The notes under the pieces are model-generated. The model saw only the letters and a list, made by a program, of their open reading frames with translations, was not told where the DNA came from and did not search any database. This document shows, piece by piece, positions 48,605-60,844 of a stretch of DNA of 64,000 nt; the stretch's first letter is position 1, and each line of letters opens with the position of its first letter. The stretch is from contig JXTB01000006.1 in NCBI GenBank assembly GCA_002914805.1, forward strand, positions 854,267 to 918,266. The letters run 5' to 3'. The position numbers and the translations under genes were made by a program. Source of the DNA: Parasponia andersonii (Eukaryota > Streptophyta > Magnoliopsida > Rosales > Cannabaceae).

Positions 48605-51600
48605 TCAGCAAGAACTGGAGAGGTAAATGTGGGAAAGCCATGGATGTTGTAGTGCCTCTTTGGCTGTTAAACGCCTCAGGGGATTGATCTCCAGTAAGCT
48701 TCTGAGGAATTCGATGAACCCAATATCGGTTACCCGCAAGTGATCCTCCAAGGAGGATTCCTCAGGAATTATGTACTCCAATTGGTCTGTCTCCTGAATG
48801 CAAAAATACCATGGTAAGCTCATGAAAGAAGAAGTTTATCAACTTTAGAAGCAAAGATTTCTATCTTCCTTGTTTGATACAGAGTCTGGGAAAGATATTT
48901 TGATACTATACAACTAGAGGTCTGAATCTTGTATCCGTGTAATCGACACCGATGACCACTTACTAAATAGGTACTAAAGAAAAGAGAGCAACCAGAAAGA
49001 TGGTTTTTTTGTACATTCCTCATTCAGAACTGGTGAAACAGACCATAACACTAGTGATGAAGAATCTATTACTGACTGCAGTGGGAGAGAAGGATGTAGA
49101 TTTCTACCTCGTTTAGATGATAGAGATCAAATTCTTCTGAGAAGTACTTGCTCGTTTCTCGGCCCCTCTCCAACATGTCCAGATCAATAGGACCAAGCAA
49201 TCCAATCATGCGTGCGAGGATCAAGACAACTCCATCATTTGGAAACAGTACCTGTTAAACACAATCTGAGGTTACTACTCTCAGAAGAAATTTATAGAGG
49301 CACCGCCAATCAATTTCGATTCCATGAACCAATAAACAAAAAGGTTAAATATGATGAAAGGACTAGAGCAACAAAGACATACTTCGCCAGAGCATAGCTC
49401 AGCCAATATACAGCCGAGAGACCATAAATCAATCTTGTTATCATAAGGGAGACCTAGGATGACTTCAGGTGCTCTGTAGGAACGAGATTGTACATACAAA
49501 CACAAGTTGTCTGACTGGAAACAACTACTTCCAAGATCAATGACCTTTATTTCACATCTCTTGTAACTTTTGATAAGAATATTCTCAGGCTTTAGATCGC
49601 AGTGAATTATTCCCAAGTCATGCAAGAATTCTAAGGCCTCTAAACATTGACGGGTTATGACCTGAAGAAAAGTGTATCATTAAGTTCCATGCTAGTTGTT
49701 CTCAATCTAATAAATTTTTGACCAGATGAAATACCTCTGATTAGCTAGCATTATACATGGCTTAGTAGTAAGCAAGCAAATGTATAATATCATATCAGAA
49801 TATACTACGAGTACCACATAGCAAACCTGCAATCTTCTCAACGTAAAATAAGCTTCTCCACCAGATTCTTGATTGAACTTCTGAAATTCATACAAGTTTG
49901 CTCGAAGGAGTTCACAAACAATGAAGAGATGCTCCTACGAAGTTTTTTTAAGCAGAAAGCATAAGCAATGGTGATTGATTTTATAACTTAATACACATAT
50001 GCAGACATCATTATCTCTTAATGAAAATAGAGAAAATTAAACTTCACAGTGGATTCAACTGCAGGACATACTTGATGATAGAAGTAGTCATAAAGTCGCA
50101 AAATATGGCGTTCATCAGCAGGATCATTCTTGTTGACGAGCTTCAGAAGTTTAATCTCATCTAAACTCTGATCGAAAAAATCTTTATCGTTTTTTATGAT
50201 CTTCAAGCAAACATCAACCCCTGTATGAAGATCATGTGCTTGTACAACTTTACTGAAGGCAGCCGAACCTAGATATTCTGTTACATAATATCTGCCAGCA
50301 ATGACAGTATTTAGCACAATAGGCAGATCCTTGTTTTCTTCAAATCCGGTCCTGTAGATGGCATAACACATGAGCACAACTGATAACATATCAATCTGCA
50401 AATACACAAGTTTCAAAACTACGATATTAACACCTATATAACCTGCGATGTTCTGAAACTATCTAACTTATTATCTGCGCCAGTAATTCGAAACTGAAAC
50501 TTCACTAGTAGAGTACCAACAAACCTGTTCTTTCTGTGTATGATTCTAAGGTCGAATACTTCGTACTCATCCTCATGAGTATTGCACATCAAAATCTCAT
50601 CTGCAGCAACATCCTCGCTGTTTGCAGCAGCCTCAAGCTCATTGGCCTCCTCATTCATTTCATAATTTCCCAATTTGTATTTGTTAGTTCCATTTGACAA
50701 GAAGTCTTTCTTCGCAAGTTTGACATGTAAATCGGAAGAACCGTCAAAATCTTCAGCCCAGTAATAAATGGAATCCATTTTAGCAGTGCAGTCAATACTA
50801 TTGTCAATGCCCTTACGTTGAGCATGGTCTGTATCTGGTTGAGTAATATCCTCAACTAACTTTACATCAGAATTTTCCACAGCAGTTTGTTTCTTGCTTA
50901 GGTTCTCCTCTTTTTCAGGATTATCACCATAAAACCCTCTGCCTTCTGTAGCACAATTGCAAAAGGGCTCGGAACAATCAAAATGAAGACAACCACCATG
51001 ATCTCTCTCAACACCTGCTTCAATCTGCTCACTATTATCAAAATGATAGTAATCTATCAGAGGAACCTCACTTTCATTTTTAGCAGAAGCGGCGCTAAAA
51101 TGGCATGCCTTGTCCAAGTAATCAATACTTACATCTGACTGAAACTCTTTCGAAACTCTATTCAGTTCTGATTGGTTCTCCCACTGCTTATCTAAATCAG
51201 AAGTCATTATAAACTTATCCTCACTGGGACAACCAAAGAAGTCAGGCCCTTCAAAGGAGGGACTCAAGAAGTTGCCATCATCTTTCTCGTTATACCAGAA
51301 CAGGTCATTTTGCATATCAAAATCAGGGTAATCTCGTGCTGTCCCAAATTGGGATAATTCGTCGGATGAAGATTTCGAATTCGAATTCCCCGGACTCGTC
51401 GATCGAATTCCGTACGGATTTGTGAATTCTGCAAAAGTAGAAAGCAATAACTTGCTCTATGTGCATCCACTAAACGAAAACGAAAACGAAAACGAAAAAT
51501 TCAGATATATCATTAGGACATCATTAGAATTTAAAATATGTAAAGGGGTCTCTAGTGTCTGGTATAGGGCTTGTCACTTCATCTGCATATCAATTTGTAG

Positions 51601-52216
51601 CAAATAGCTCATGCTATGCAAAAATTACTAGCTTCGAATCATGTGTCAAACTTGGTCAATAATATCATTGTTCTTTAAGCAACTAAGATTAACGTAGATC
51701 TATTATAAAAAAAAATAAAATTAAAAATAAAATTCATATTTTTTTCATCTCTAAAATTCAAAACATGCAAAAAATGGACTCCTCAAATCCAGAGTAAGCA
51801 TTTTCTTTCCAGTGACAGAAAAGGCATATGAATATAAAGATAAATACGAATAGAGATGGATTCTTCTACAATGCAAACTCAGAGAAATATGATATGAGAT
51901 ATTAAAGTCAAAAACTTGAATTACCTGAGGAGCAAACATCCGAAGTAGAAGAACCCAAGCTCACAAACTCATCGTCAGAAGAAACCGAGCTCGATCTCGA
52001 GCCATCGCCTCCTCCACCGGAAAAATCAGATCGCAGGGAACTCGCCGGAATTCTGACCGGAGGCGGCGGAGGGACCATGGGGAACAAGAATTTCTCGTAA
52101 TCAGACGAACCCAGATCGCCCTTTCGGACCATATCCTCCTTGAGAGCGGACTCGGCCTCTGAGAAGCCGTTTTTCCTCAAGAACTTCAGCACCGCCTCGA
52201 CGTCGGAAACCGCCAT
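48605..52216 (-). CDS. Plant DYRK-type protein kinase with LisH motif, At2g40120-like
   Basis: Seven exons (51925-52216, 50525-51428, 50072-50351, 49827-49934, 49383-49661, 49108-49251, 48605-48793) encode 731 residues. All junctions are GT-AG and in phase. Residues 4-30 ([20 protein letters not shown]) form a LisH dimerisation motif. A long acidic, serine-rich, probably disordered region runs to about 398. The kinase domain (about 420-725) has a G-loop GSAAFSKV, K449, HCDLKPEN (548-555) and DLGSSC (570-575). The [11 protein letters not shown] activation loop has Y584 at the position autophosphorylated in DYRKs. HCD and DLG in place of HRD and DFG are, as I recall, normal for plant DYRK-like kinases. 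Roles are likely nuclear or cytoplasmic signalling; targets are unknown. The sequence resembles the shorter Arabidopsis paralogue At2g40120. Confidence 0.92.
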
Positions 52217-52520
52217 GGATGACGAAACTCAGAGAAGATTGAGGAGGAGGAGGAGGAGGAGGAGGGAGAGCAGAGGAGCTGACTAGAGGGTAAGGAAGAA
52301 GAAATATGCCACCATGGTTCAGGGTTTGCATGCTTCTTGTACAGAAAGAGAAGAAAAATCTCTCTCTCTATCTCTCTAACTTTCTCTCTCCTCTCTCTTT
52401 TTTTCGTGCTTCTTTCTTTCTTTCCATCTCTGCTGTGATACAGAAGCTAAGGAGAGAAGGCGGTCGTGTCTTACCAACTTTGAAAAGTGAGACGTCTTGA
52501 GAGGTTTTGGTTGGGGTTTT
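52217..52520 (-). promoter_or_regulatory. Probable 5' leader/core promoter of the DYRK-type kinase
   Basis: 52230-52265 is a CCT/CTC-repeat leader on the minus strand (a gaggaggagg run on plus), and 52345-52425 is rich in GA/CT repeats. Such pyrimidine-rich tracts are common around plant transcription starts. No TATA box can be assigned confidently. Confidence 0.35.
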
Positions 52521-52707
52521 GGGTCTTGTGAGACCCACCTCCATCCTTACCCGAGGTAGATTATCCTCCTATTACTTGGCTCTTTTTTTCTCTGCACACG
52601 TGGAATGTGGGGGCCCGCTCTTGCATTTTATTTATTCTTTTTTTTTTTTAATTTTCTTATTAGCAGTTGATTACTTGATTTGTGGGACCATTTCTTTTTT
52701 TTTTTTT

Positions 52708-52748
52708 NNNNNNNNNNNNNNNNNNNNNNNNNNNNNNNNNNNNNNNNN
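52708..52748. other. Assembly gap (41 N) inside a poly(T) tract
   Basis: The unresolved bases sit between two T runs, so the gap probably reflects a homopolymer that could not be sequenced through. Confidence 0.98.
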
Positions 52749-52749
52749 T

Positions 52750-54780
52750 TTTTTTTTTTTTTCCTTTTCTTTTTTCATCTCAGTCTCAAATTATCCATTT
52801 ATAGGGTAAAACATGGAAATTTTATTACATTGTGGTCACTAGTTAATGTTTTGCTCTTTATGTTAATATGATTTCAAATTAAAAAAAAATTGGAGTACGG
52901 TGATGTTATAATATTTTTCTTTCCAAGTTTTAACGGCTCTATTCAATGGCATTATTGTAATTAGCGTTTATATGATTTTTTTTTTCCCCTTTTCTTCCTT
53001 TTTACTTTTTATCATTTCTGCACTTTAGTAGCACATGCGAGAGTGAGACCTTTGTCACCAATCTATTCCCTAATAATCAGGTTTTATTAACATTTATTGT
53101 GCATTATCAAACTTAGTTTTATGACGTTTTAAATTAAAAATATTGTTGCGGCTGGAATACATATCAATACACTTTGATTGGTTAAATGGTTGGTATGATT
53201 CATAAACCAACCAAATTAGATTGATCCTTTTAACTAAAATAACAAAATACATAAAGTACAAAAAAATGGTGATATTATGGTTGGGATTAGTAAATACTTG
53301 TGGGATTAAAAACGTTGAAAATGTTAAGAGTATGGTCGCTTGACTAAATTGATCTTGGTCTTTAGATAACGGGTGAGATCTACTTTTCATGGGTCATGGA
53401 ATGAGTAATACGACCCACCGCACATCATTATTATGTTCTTACTCTCTACTCTCTCCAAACTTGACAGCTTTTTCACCTTCAACTTTCTTCTTTTTAATTC
53501 TACCAAGGTAAGCATGATCATTCTCTTTTTTCCCTTTTCATTATTATTTCTATTGACACTATTCCTTTTTCTTTTTCTTTCTTCTTTTCTCTTTTATTTG
53601 TACAGATGAATACTTCTTTTGCATGTACTTTTGTTAATTTGGGCTTTGAAATTTGAACATAGACGTTGGTGAGCTTCTTTAATTGTTTTGCATTGCCATG
53701 CCATGCTACTATTTGCCAAATTCTTAAAGATGGGAATAATCCAAAAGCATTGTGAAGAATTTCGTTTTCATTTCCTTTTTTTAGTTGAATTTACGTTGTT
53801 GATTTTTTTATATAAAAAGAATTAATTGATATTTTATTAAGATTGTAAATAATTTCTAGCTTTCCAAATATTGATATAGTTGAAATAATGGAAGAAACCA
53901 TAGTGTTGGAAGAGTTTATTTGAATGATATAGGAATACACTTGAAAAAATACCGAACTTAAATAGTTATATATATATATATATATATATCTATCTGTAAT
54001 TCAAACTCGTATATATTAAACCGCAGAGCAAAAAAAAATAGTCTTTTTTTATTTTTCTCTCAAAAATTATTATCAGACACTTTTACAAGAGGCCAAAGAA
54101 TAAGTGCTTTGATCTCATTCTTTGGCCTCTCCTTTTCCTCCCTTCTTTTCTTTGGTCTCCTTTGGAGACAAGGGATTTTTTCATTTTTTATTTATATTTT
54201 TTATAATAAGTACAGATTTAAACCTAGTTATAGTATCACCAGATTTTCAGTCTATGTGAGCTTTCAGTTCCAGTTATTAGATCTTAAATATGAGAATTTT
54301 TTTTTTGAATTAGATCTATAATGCGAATAAGTTAGTCTTCTTTTCAGTAGACATGAATCTTATTTAGTGTTAGAATCACAATGCTCTACCCAACAAGAAT
54401 GCAGTCTTGTAGCAAGTGAAAGTAATTGTTTGTTAGTGATCCTTATTATCTTTTTCTTTTGGAGAATAGTGCTAACTCACAATCTAGTTATTATTGTGTT
54501 TGTGATCCATTTTTCATCTCTTTTTTTTAAGAGTTTGAAGTTGTAAACCTCTGAAATTATAATTCTCTGTTCTTGTATTATAATTGAAGTTTTTTAGCTT
54601 TTATTAATAATATTTCTTTGAAGAGCCGATGTTATGAAAAAAAATTAAAAAAAAAAGCACGTATATATTATCCATTCTATGTTTGTTATGCATTCTCTTG
54701 AATTTGATCGTGTCAAAATATTGTATTGTGTTTCTCTCTAGAAGGAGCAAAATGTCTTATGCTATACAATACTAAAACTA
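52750..54780. other. Intergenic DNA, possible non-coding transcript
   Basis: 53440-53510 looks like a leader ending in a good donor (accaag|gtaagc). 53605 has an acceptor-like ttgtacag followed by ATG and a 16-codon frame. A 14-bp perfect hairpin follows at 54088-54130. An (AT)n tract lies at 53968-53988. None of this proves a gene. Confidence 0.3.
54088..54130. repeat. Perfect 14-bp inverted repeat (hairpin)
   Basis: AGAGGCCAAAGAAT (54088-54101) is inverted exactly at 54117-54130, with a 15-nt loop. Pairing does not extend further, so it is shorter than a typical plant miRNA precursor stem. Confidence 0.8.
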
Positions 54781-55953
54781 AGGTCATGTTTGGCTAGGGA
54801 CAGTGGAATAAAAAAGAATGGAAACAATTTCAAAATGACTCCATTCCATTATTTGATTTGAAAATCCAAATAGGAAAAGTATTTCCATTGAAATGAAATA
54901 TGGTGGAATTCTATTCCACTCAAGATTGAGTGGAATAAGGTGGAATGGAATGAAATATCATTTAATTACACCATTTAATTAATACAAAAATAAATAATAA
55001 AATAAAATAATGCTAAATGTAAAATAATTTAATTAATGAAAATAATTAATAAAATAATTGAATGAAACAATAAAATAATGCTAAATGTAAAATTATTTAA
55101 TAAAATAATACTTTAATTAATAAAAAATAATTTAATAAATTAAAGAAATATTAAATGTGAAAAATAATAAAATAATACTTTAATTACTAAAAAATAAATT
55201 AATAAAATGTAATAAAATAATAATTTAATAGATAAAAATAATTTAATAAATTAAAGTAATACTAAATGTAAAAATATTTAATAAAATAATATTTTAATTA
55301 CTAAAAAATAATTTCATAAAATGTAATAAAATAATAATTTAATAGATAAAAAAATTAATAAAAAAATTTAAAAATAATAAAATAAAATAAAATAATGCCA
55401 TATGCAAATTAATTTAATTAAATAATATTTTAATTAATTAAATAATTCAATGAAATAATAATATAAAATAAAATAATGCTGAATGTAAAATAATTTAATA
55501 AAATAATAATTTAATTTATAAAAAAATAAATAACGATAAATGTTAAATAGTTTAATTAATAAAAATAATTAATAAAATAATTTTAAGAAATAATAAAATA
55601 AAATTATGGTAAATGAAAAATAATTTAATGCTAAATATAAAATAATTTAATAAAATAATAATTTAATTAATAAAAATAATTTAATAAAATAAAATAATGC
55701 TAAATATAGAATAATTTAATAAAATAGTTGAATGCTAAATGTAATTTAAAATAATTAAAATGAAGAGTAGTTTTTTTAACTGTACATCTAATTTCATTGC
55801 TCTTCACAGTTAACCAAACATAAAAATGTCCATTTAGCTACTAATTCTACCACTTCAACTAAATAACATAATTACATTATCATTTTTTTTATTACATTTT
55901 GATTACTATTACCATTACCATTACTATTCTACCAATACAACCAAATGGATCCT
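54780..55953. mobile_element. MITE-like element filled with a degenerate AT-rich array
   Basis: The left end (taaggtcatgtttggctagg, then agtggaataaa..aatgg) matches, inverted and imperfectly, the right end (ccattactattctacc, then caaccaaatggatcctaa). Between them, 54960-55760 repeats units such as taataaaataataattta and aatgctaaatgtaaaa, at irregular intervals of roughly 40-70 bp. There is no coding capacity. Confidence 0.6.
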
Positions 55954-57595
55954 AACTGCAAAACAAAACTTTGGGTTTGATTTCGATTTGTTTGGTCAGG
56001 GATTACGTAATTCTAATGTTTAAGTTTAAATAAGTAGAGAACTTGTATTTTTCCGGGAAAAAAAATGTTTAGGGTGTTTAACCATGTTCATGTGTAACCT
56101 GATTCCATTTTCCACTTATGACCAATAATTTATGCGGACAAAGAGGCCTAGGTTTTTAAGCATCTTCATTATATCAAGATATAACGAAGGAAAAGGATAG
56201 AAAAGGAATAAAAGAAACGAGTGAGAAGAAGAAAAAAATCATTATTTCAATATCACATTCAAATCTGAAAACGACTCACGGAGACACATTTAATGTAAAA
56301 GGAATTTTAGGTAATGATAAGTACTTTGTTCATATTTAAAAATTGTCTAAATGGCTGGGTTAGTTAATGTCTCAAGTCAGAGACGCTTTCAGGTAGAATC
56401 GTAAAAGCATAAGCCTTCGCTCCCACCCTGGCCCCACCCCTCTTTTCTTGTTTTTAATTTATTTTATATTTTTTGGTAGGGTGAAATGACTTTTTTTTTT
56501 TTTGATAAAATAGTACCTAGAGAAAGAAAGTATATTAGAAACTTGATAGGAACAGAAGACTAAGAAATTATTTAGTAATTTAATAAATAAAATAAAATAA
56601 AAAGAAAAGAAAATAACGTTAAAAAAAAAAATTAAGATAGCAACTAAAAAATAGAAAAGAAAAGTCTGAGGGGGAGCTAAATATTTCTAGCAAAACAAAA
56701 TTATTATTTTTACCTCCCAACAATGTTTCGGTATAAAAAAAATATTTTGTGTAAAACTCAAAAGAAAAAACCACAAAAAGGAAAAAAGAGCACATTGTAT
56801 TACAGCATGAGCCACTAAGAAAAACAAAAATTACATAGTTCAGAAAAATCTTTATTGATCGCTATATGGATAAAGGTAGGTGTAATATGCTACCAAGTTA
56901 GAACTTAAATACTCGTAGTTCTAGAAGCTAAAATATTTATAATAGAATTTTCTTCTCAATAGATGTGTGAAACATGAAAGTTCAAGTTAGAGAGTAACTC
57001 AATATAACAGATTCATAGTGGCTTCCAACACCAAGGAACAAACATAAAACGAATCTTAAAAAACGTAACCAAATAAAATGAGTCACTCTCGAGTTAAATA
57101 TTTCTCCACTCAAAATCCCATGCATAAGAGATTGCATGAATAGTGACTGTCAGATTCGCCTCAAAAGCATAAGCCTTACTAATATAAATAGCAAAGCCAC
57201 TTCTAAAGAAATCCTAGAATGTCCTAAAAACTTTATCACAATCTACTAAATTTGGATAACCATGAGCAACACTATCTGTATTGACTTTCAACTAGCTCTA
57301 TAGAGGAACACGCCAATATACTTCAATAATTTTTTGTGACTATAAGCCTCTTGTGCTAACTATTACTACTTTCTTTTTTAAAAAAAAAAAATAGTTATCT
57401 AACAAGGGTATAACTGGAAGGAAACAGACATTATATTTCTTTCCATTTTTATTATACAAGGTCAACTTTAATTTAATTCCAAACCATTTCAAAAAAAAAT
57501 AAGAGGTTTAATTTCAGCTATATATTTTTTGAAAAATAATTGTAATTTAGGAATTAGCCATATGACTGACTTAAATTAATTCATGATAGTAGAAG
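55954..57595. other. AT-rich intergenic DNA
   Basis: No gene or clear repeat is seen. Poly(A/T) tracts lie at 56490-56502 and 57378-57391. Short frames carry no family motifs. Confidence 0.5.
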
Positions 57596-57596
57596 G

Positions 57597-57713
57597 CCCA
57601 CTGGGGTTAACTCAGTAGGTGAGGTGAAAATTGGGTATTAAGTTGAGAATTTAACTTTTAGAGAATGTAAAGTATTTTTCTTTTTTTTTGTAGTAAATGA
57701 AAGTCATTAGTTA
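57597..57713 (+). mobile_element. tRNA-derived SINE-like copy
   Basis: GGGGTTAACTCAGTAGG resembles a tRNA-type A box, and the segment ends in a T-rich tract followed by gtagtaaatgaaagtcattagtta. The same order is found, inverted, at 59290-59441. The B box is degraded. Confidence 0.5.
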
Positions 57714-59289
57714 AGATATATATACAAAAAAAAAAATTAAACCATGGCAGTAAAAATAATTTTGAACAAAATAAATTTCTAGACTACTCAAATTGATATT
57801 TTTTTTAGAAGTGTTATAATATTATTGACGAATGGTCATTAAATTTATGATTTTTATAGAACCAACCACTTGTCCCTAATACATTAAATACTATTTACCA
57901 ATATTAAGATACTCTTATAAAAGTCATTATACAATGTACTCCTAAAAAAGTCATATTAACCCAAAACACCATTAATAAGCAATAGTTCCCATGAAAAAAA
58001 TACATCAAGGTGAGGAATCGTGCCAAGAACTTTCCACCTTTAGAGATCACTAAATTACTAATACATGCAAAGAGTTTAGAAAGAAACCAATCCCTTTTCC
58101 CGAAACGAAAGAAGCCAAATATGTGTTCTTACAAAGGAAATAAATAAATAAATGAGAAATTTTGAAAACTAAATCATTTGAAAAGCGATTCCAGTAAATG
58201 ATATATTTTTTAAATCTCTCAACAAAATAGACATTTTAATGGTTGGACAAGCACGACAAGTGTGATTAAGCTTGACCAATTTATAACTTAACAAACTATT
58301 TATACAGTCTCTAAAAATATGTGTTGTGGGAGATTGTTAATTATTATAATCATTAGAAAGGAACATTTTCAGCTATTAGATATATAAACTAGGTGGTCAA
58401 ATCCATATGATCCAATCTAATGCGCACAAACTAATATAATTCAATAGATTGAATTTTTAAAATCAACACTTTTATTAATTGGATATCCTTTTTATCTTAA
58501 AAGTAATTAATGCCATTTAATTTATACTTAAAATATAAGGCTGATTAGTTATTTGACTATTTTTATCCAAAATTTAATACATAATTGAGCTAAAAAATTC
58601 GTAGTTAAAAACTCACTTAATAGCAAAATTAGAAGTACAAAGTATTCTATAATTGAAGCTTTTTTTTTTAAAAAAAAAGAATATTTAGGCATAATTTTTA
58701 AAACATGGACATCTATTTAAATCAATTTAAAAAATTGGTCATCCACCTAGTTTTCTCTAAAATATTTAATATATAATTTATAAAAAATTTTATAATTCAT
58801 ATATGTTGTAAAACTTTTTGTTGGTGGTAGTTTAAGGTATAAACTTAAATTATATTTTCTATTGGTTCCACTTAAATATATATAATAATTTATTTAATTT
58901 TTATAATTCATATATGTTGTAAAATTTTCTATTAGTTGTAGCTAAATATGTAAACTTATATTATACAATCTACAACACATGATGAATGCAATCTAAGATT
59001 CAAAAACCCAAATTTGTGCTATAATTAGATAATCTAGAATAAAAAACTAATCTAACGTAAAGTTAAGTTATAAGGAATTATTAATTAGATCAAAATAATC
59101 TATCCAACTCATAAACGTGGATCGAATTAGATTAGTTAAAATAAAATATGCATATTAAATTGGATGCAATTTTTAAAATACGTTCTTAAAAAATTTGCAA
59201 GATATGATTAGATAATCTTCCAAAATATTATGAATAATAGCAAGGATATATAAGGAAATTTCGGGAATTTTTTTTTTAAAAAAAATGAG
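57714..59289. other. AT-rich intergenic DNA
   Basis: 58750-58820 and 58890-58960 share ttataattcatatatgttgtaaaa, a short direct repeat. No gene is seen. Confidence 0.45.
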
Positions 59290-59441
59290 ATTTAACTAAT
59301 GATCTCCATTTATTACAAAATAAAGGACCTACTACTACTCAATCTCTACCTCACCCGATTAGGGATAATAAAAAAGTAAACTCGAATCTAGAACTAAAAT
59401 TCTAAATAATGGGTGCTCTTACTACTTGAGCCAACCCATTT
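59290..59441 (-). mobile_element. tRNA-derived SINE-like copy
   Basis: On the minus strand, GGGTTGGCTCAAGTAGTAAGAG fits a Pol III A box and TAGATTCGAGTT fits a B box about 40 nt later. The copy ends with TTTTGTAATAAATGGAGATC, then ATTAGTTAAA and an A/T tail. This is the better preserved of the two copies. Confidence 0.6.
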
Positions 59442-60033
59442 TGTCAAAAATAAAAGTTTATAAGAAGTTAAATAATTTGTTTTAATTAGCATGCTAGAAA
59501 AACATTACATATGCATAGGTTGCTTTGGGTGGGCTCTCGCTCTTTATTCTCCTTTTTATTATTAATTTTTTTTAAGGTAAGACAGCTAATAATTCTTCTA
59601 TTATATTATATTATACCTCACGTACAAGTAAGAATCGCTACAAACACTTGGGTGGGTGGGTGCATAGAAGAGGCTTATGGGATAGGTTGTGCCAAGCATT
59701 TTCTTTAGATACGCATATTCGGCTCACAAAACTAATGGGATGGGCCAGCAGGGCTCGTTGCCTGTTGTAGGCCGGCATTGTTGCATCTCTATGTGTGTGG
59801 GAGTTAGTGATCTGGGTTTAAGTTCCCCGTAAATGATTTTTTTTTTTTTAAAACTCATTTTTGCACTGTAAATTTGTACTAAATGATGTAACATCACCTT
59901 TCATTATGCGACTATAACTAATTTGGTCTCATCTTTGAGATAAATTATGGTTGAAAATGATGCAACTTCATTTAAGAAAAAAGAAGAAGCACCTCAATGG
60001 AAGAGTGCTTTTGGGTTAATCGCGTTTAGGATC

Positions 60034-60210
60034 AAAAAGTGGTATTTTTCTAACTATTTTTGGAAACTGTTATTTTGTAAATAATTTTTAAAATGATATA
60101 TTTCTAAATAAATCCGGAATTTTTCAAAAAAAGTTCAGCTCATCCTAGATTTTTCAATTTTTCAGATTTTTGGACTTTATTTTTATTTTTTGTAAGAAGC
60201 CCTTAAATTA
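60034..60210 (+). repeat. Dispersed block P, copy 1
   Basis: The block (aaaaagtggtatttttc, then aatgatatatttctaaat, then gatttttcaatttt, then gtaagaagccc) reappears in inverted orientation at 63699-63862. It is probably a small non-autonomous transposon or its end. Confidence 0.7.
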
Positions 60211-60368
60211 TTGCCTTTTGTTGGATCAAAAGTCCTAGTACCTGACTTTTGTTTATGGGACGTTCAGCGTAACTGTTTTAAAGCCCAAATTTCTAAGTCT
60301 AGATATTTGGTCCATTTAATGGGCAGAAGCGATTCAAGACTTCCGACTGAAAGCTGTAGATAATTTAC

Positions 60369-60740
60369 ACCAAATACCCGTTTTTGTGCCTCATATTTCA
60401 CATATATCAGTTTTTAAATTTTATTTCAAAAATACTCGTTTTTGTTGTATATATTTCATTTGTAAAATATGTATGGTATATGTTTATAATATAAATTTTT
60501 ATATATTATTATTACATTTATTGTGTAAATTTATATATATGGTATATATTTTGAAATGCATACCAATTTTAAGTTATAATTTTTACTCATGTAAACCGCG
60601 GTATATATTTCTATATATAAAATAATTGCCGTTTATATTTCTTCAAAAATGGTATAAAAATGGGTATTTCTAAAAATAAAAATTAAAAGGGTATTCGTGA
60701 AAATATGCTTAAGAAAATGGGTATTATGGACTTTTTCTTA
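60369..60740 (+). repeat. Dispersed block Q, copy 1 (MITE-like)
   Basis: The block begins caccaaatacccg and ends aaaatgggtattatgg, giving short imperfect terminal inverted repeats. The same block, diverged, lies in direct orientation at 63316-63678. Shared internal landmarks include tttcaaaaatac, gtaaatttata and acattttgaaat-like tracts. Confidence 0.7.
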
Positions 60741-60844
60741 ATTAGTAGAGGTATATGTCATGATTTTTACAATAAAAATACCCCACTTTTGAAGGTATGA
60801 TTTAGTAGATATATCTTTTTGATTTTATTAATAATAATTATTTG

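Noticed and set aside
54088..54130. microRNA precursor
   Set aside because: Stem of only 14 bp with a 15-nt loop, and no match to a miRNA sequence I know; kept only as a hairpin.
59735..59835. Possible tRNA gene (gggtttaagttcccc resembles a B box)
   Set aside because: No cloverleaf can be drawn from the surrounding bases and the A box is missing.
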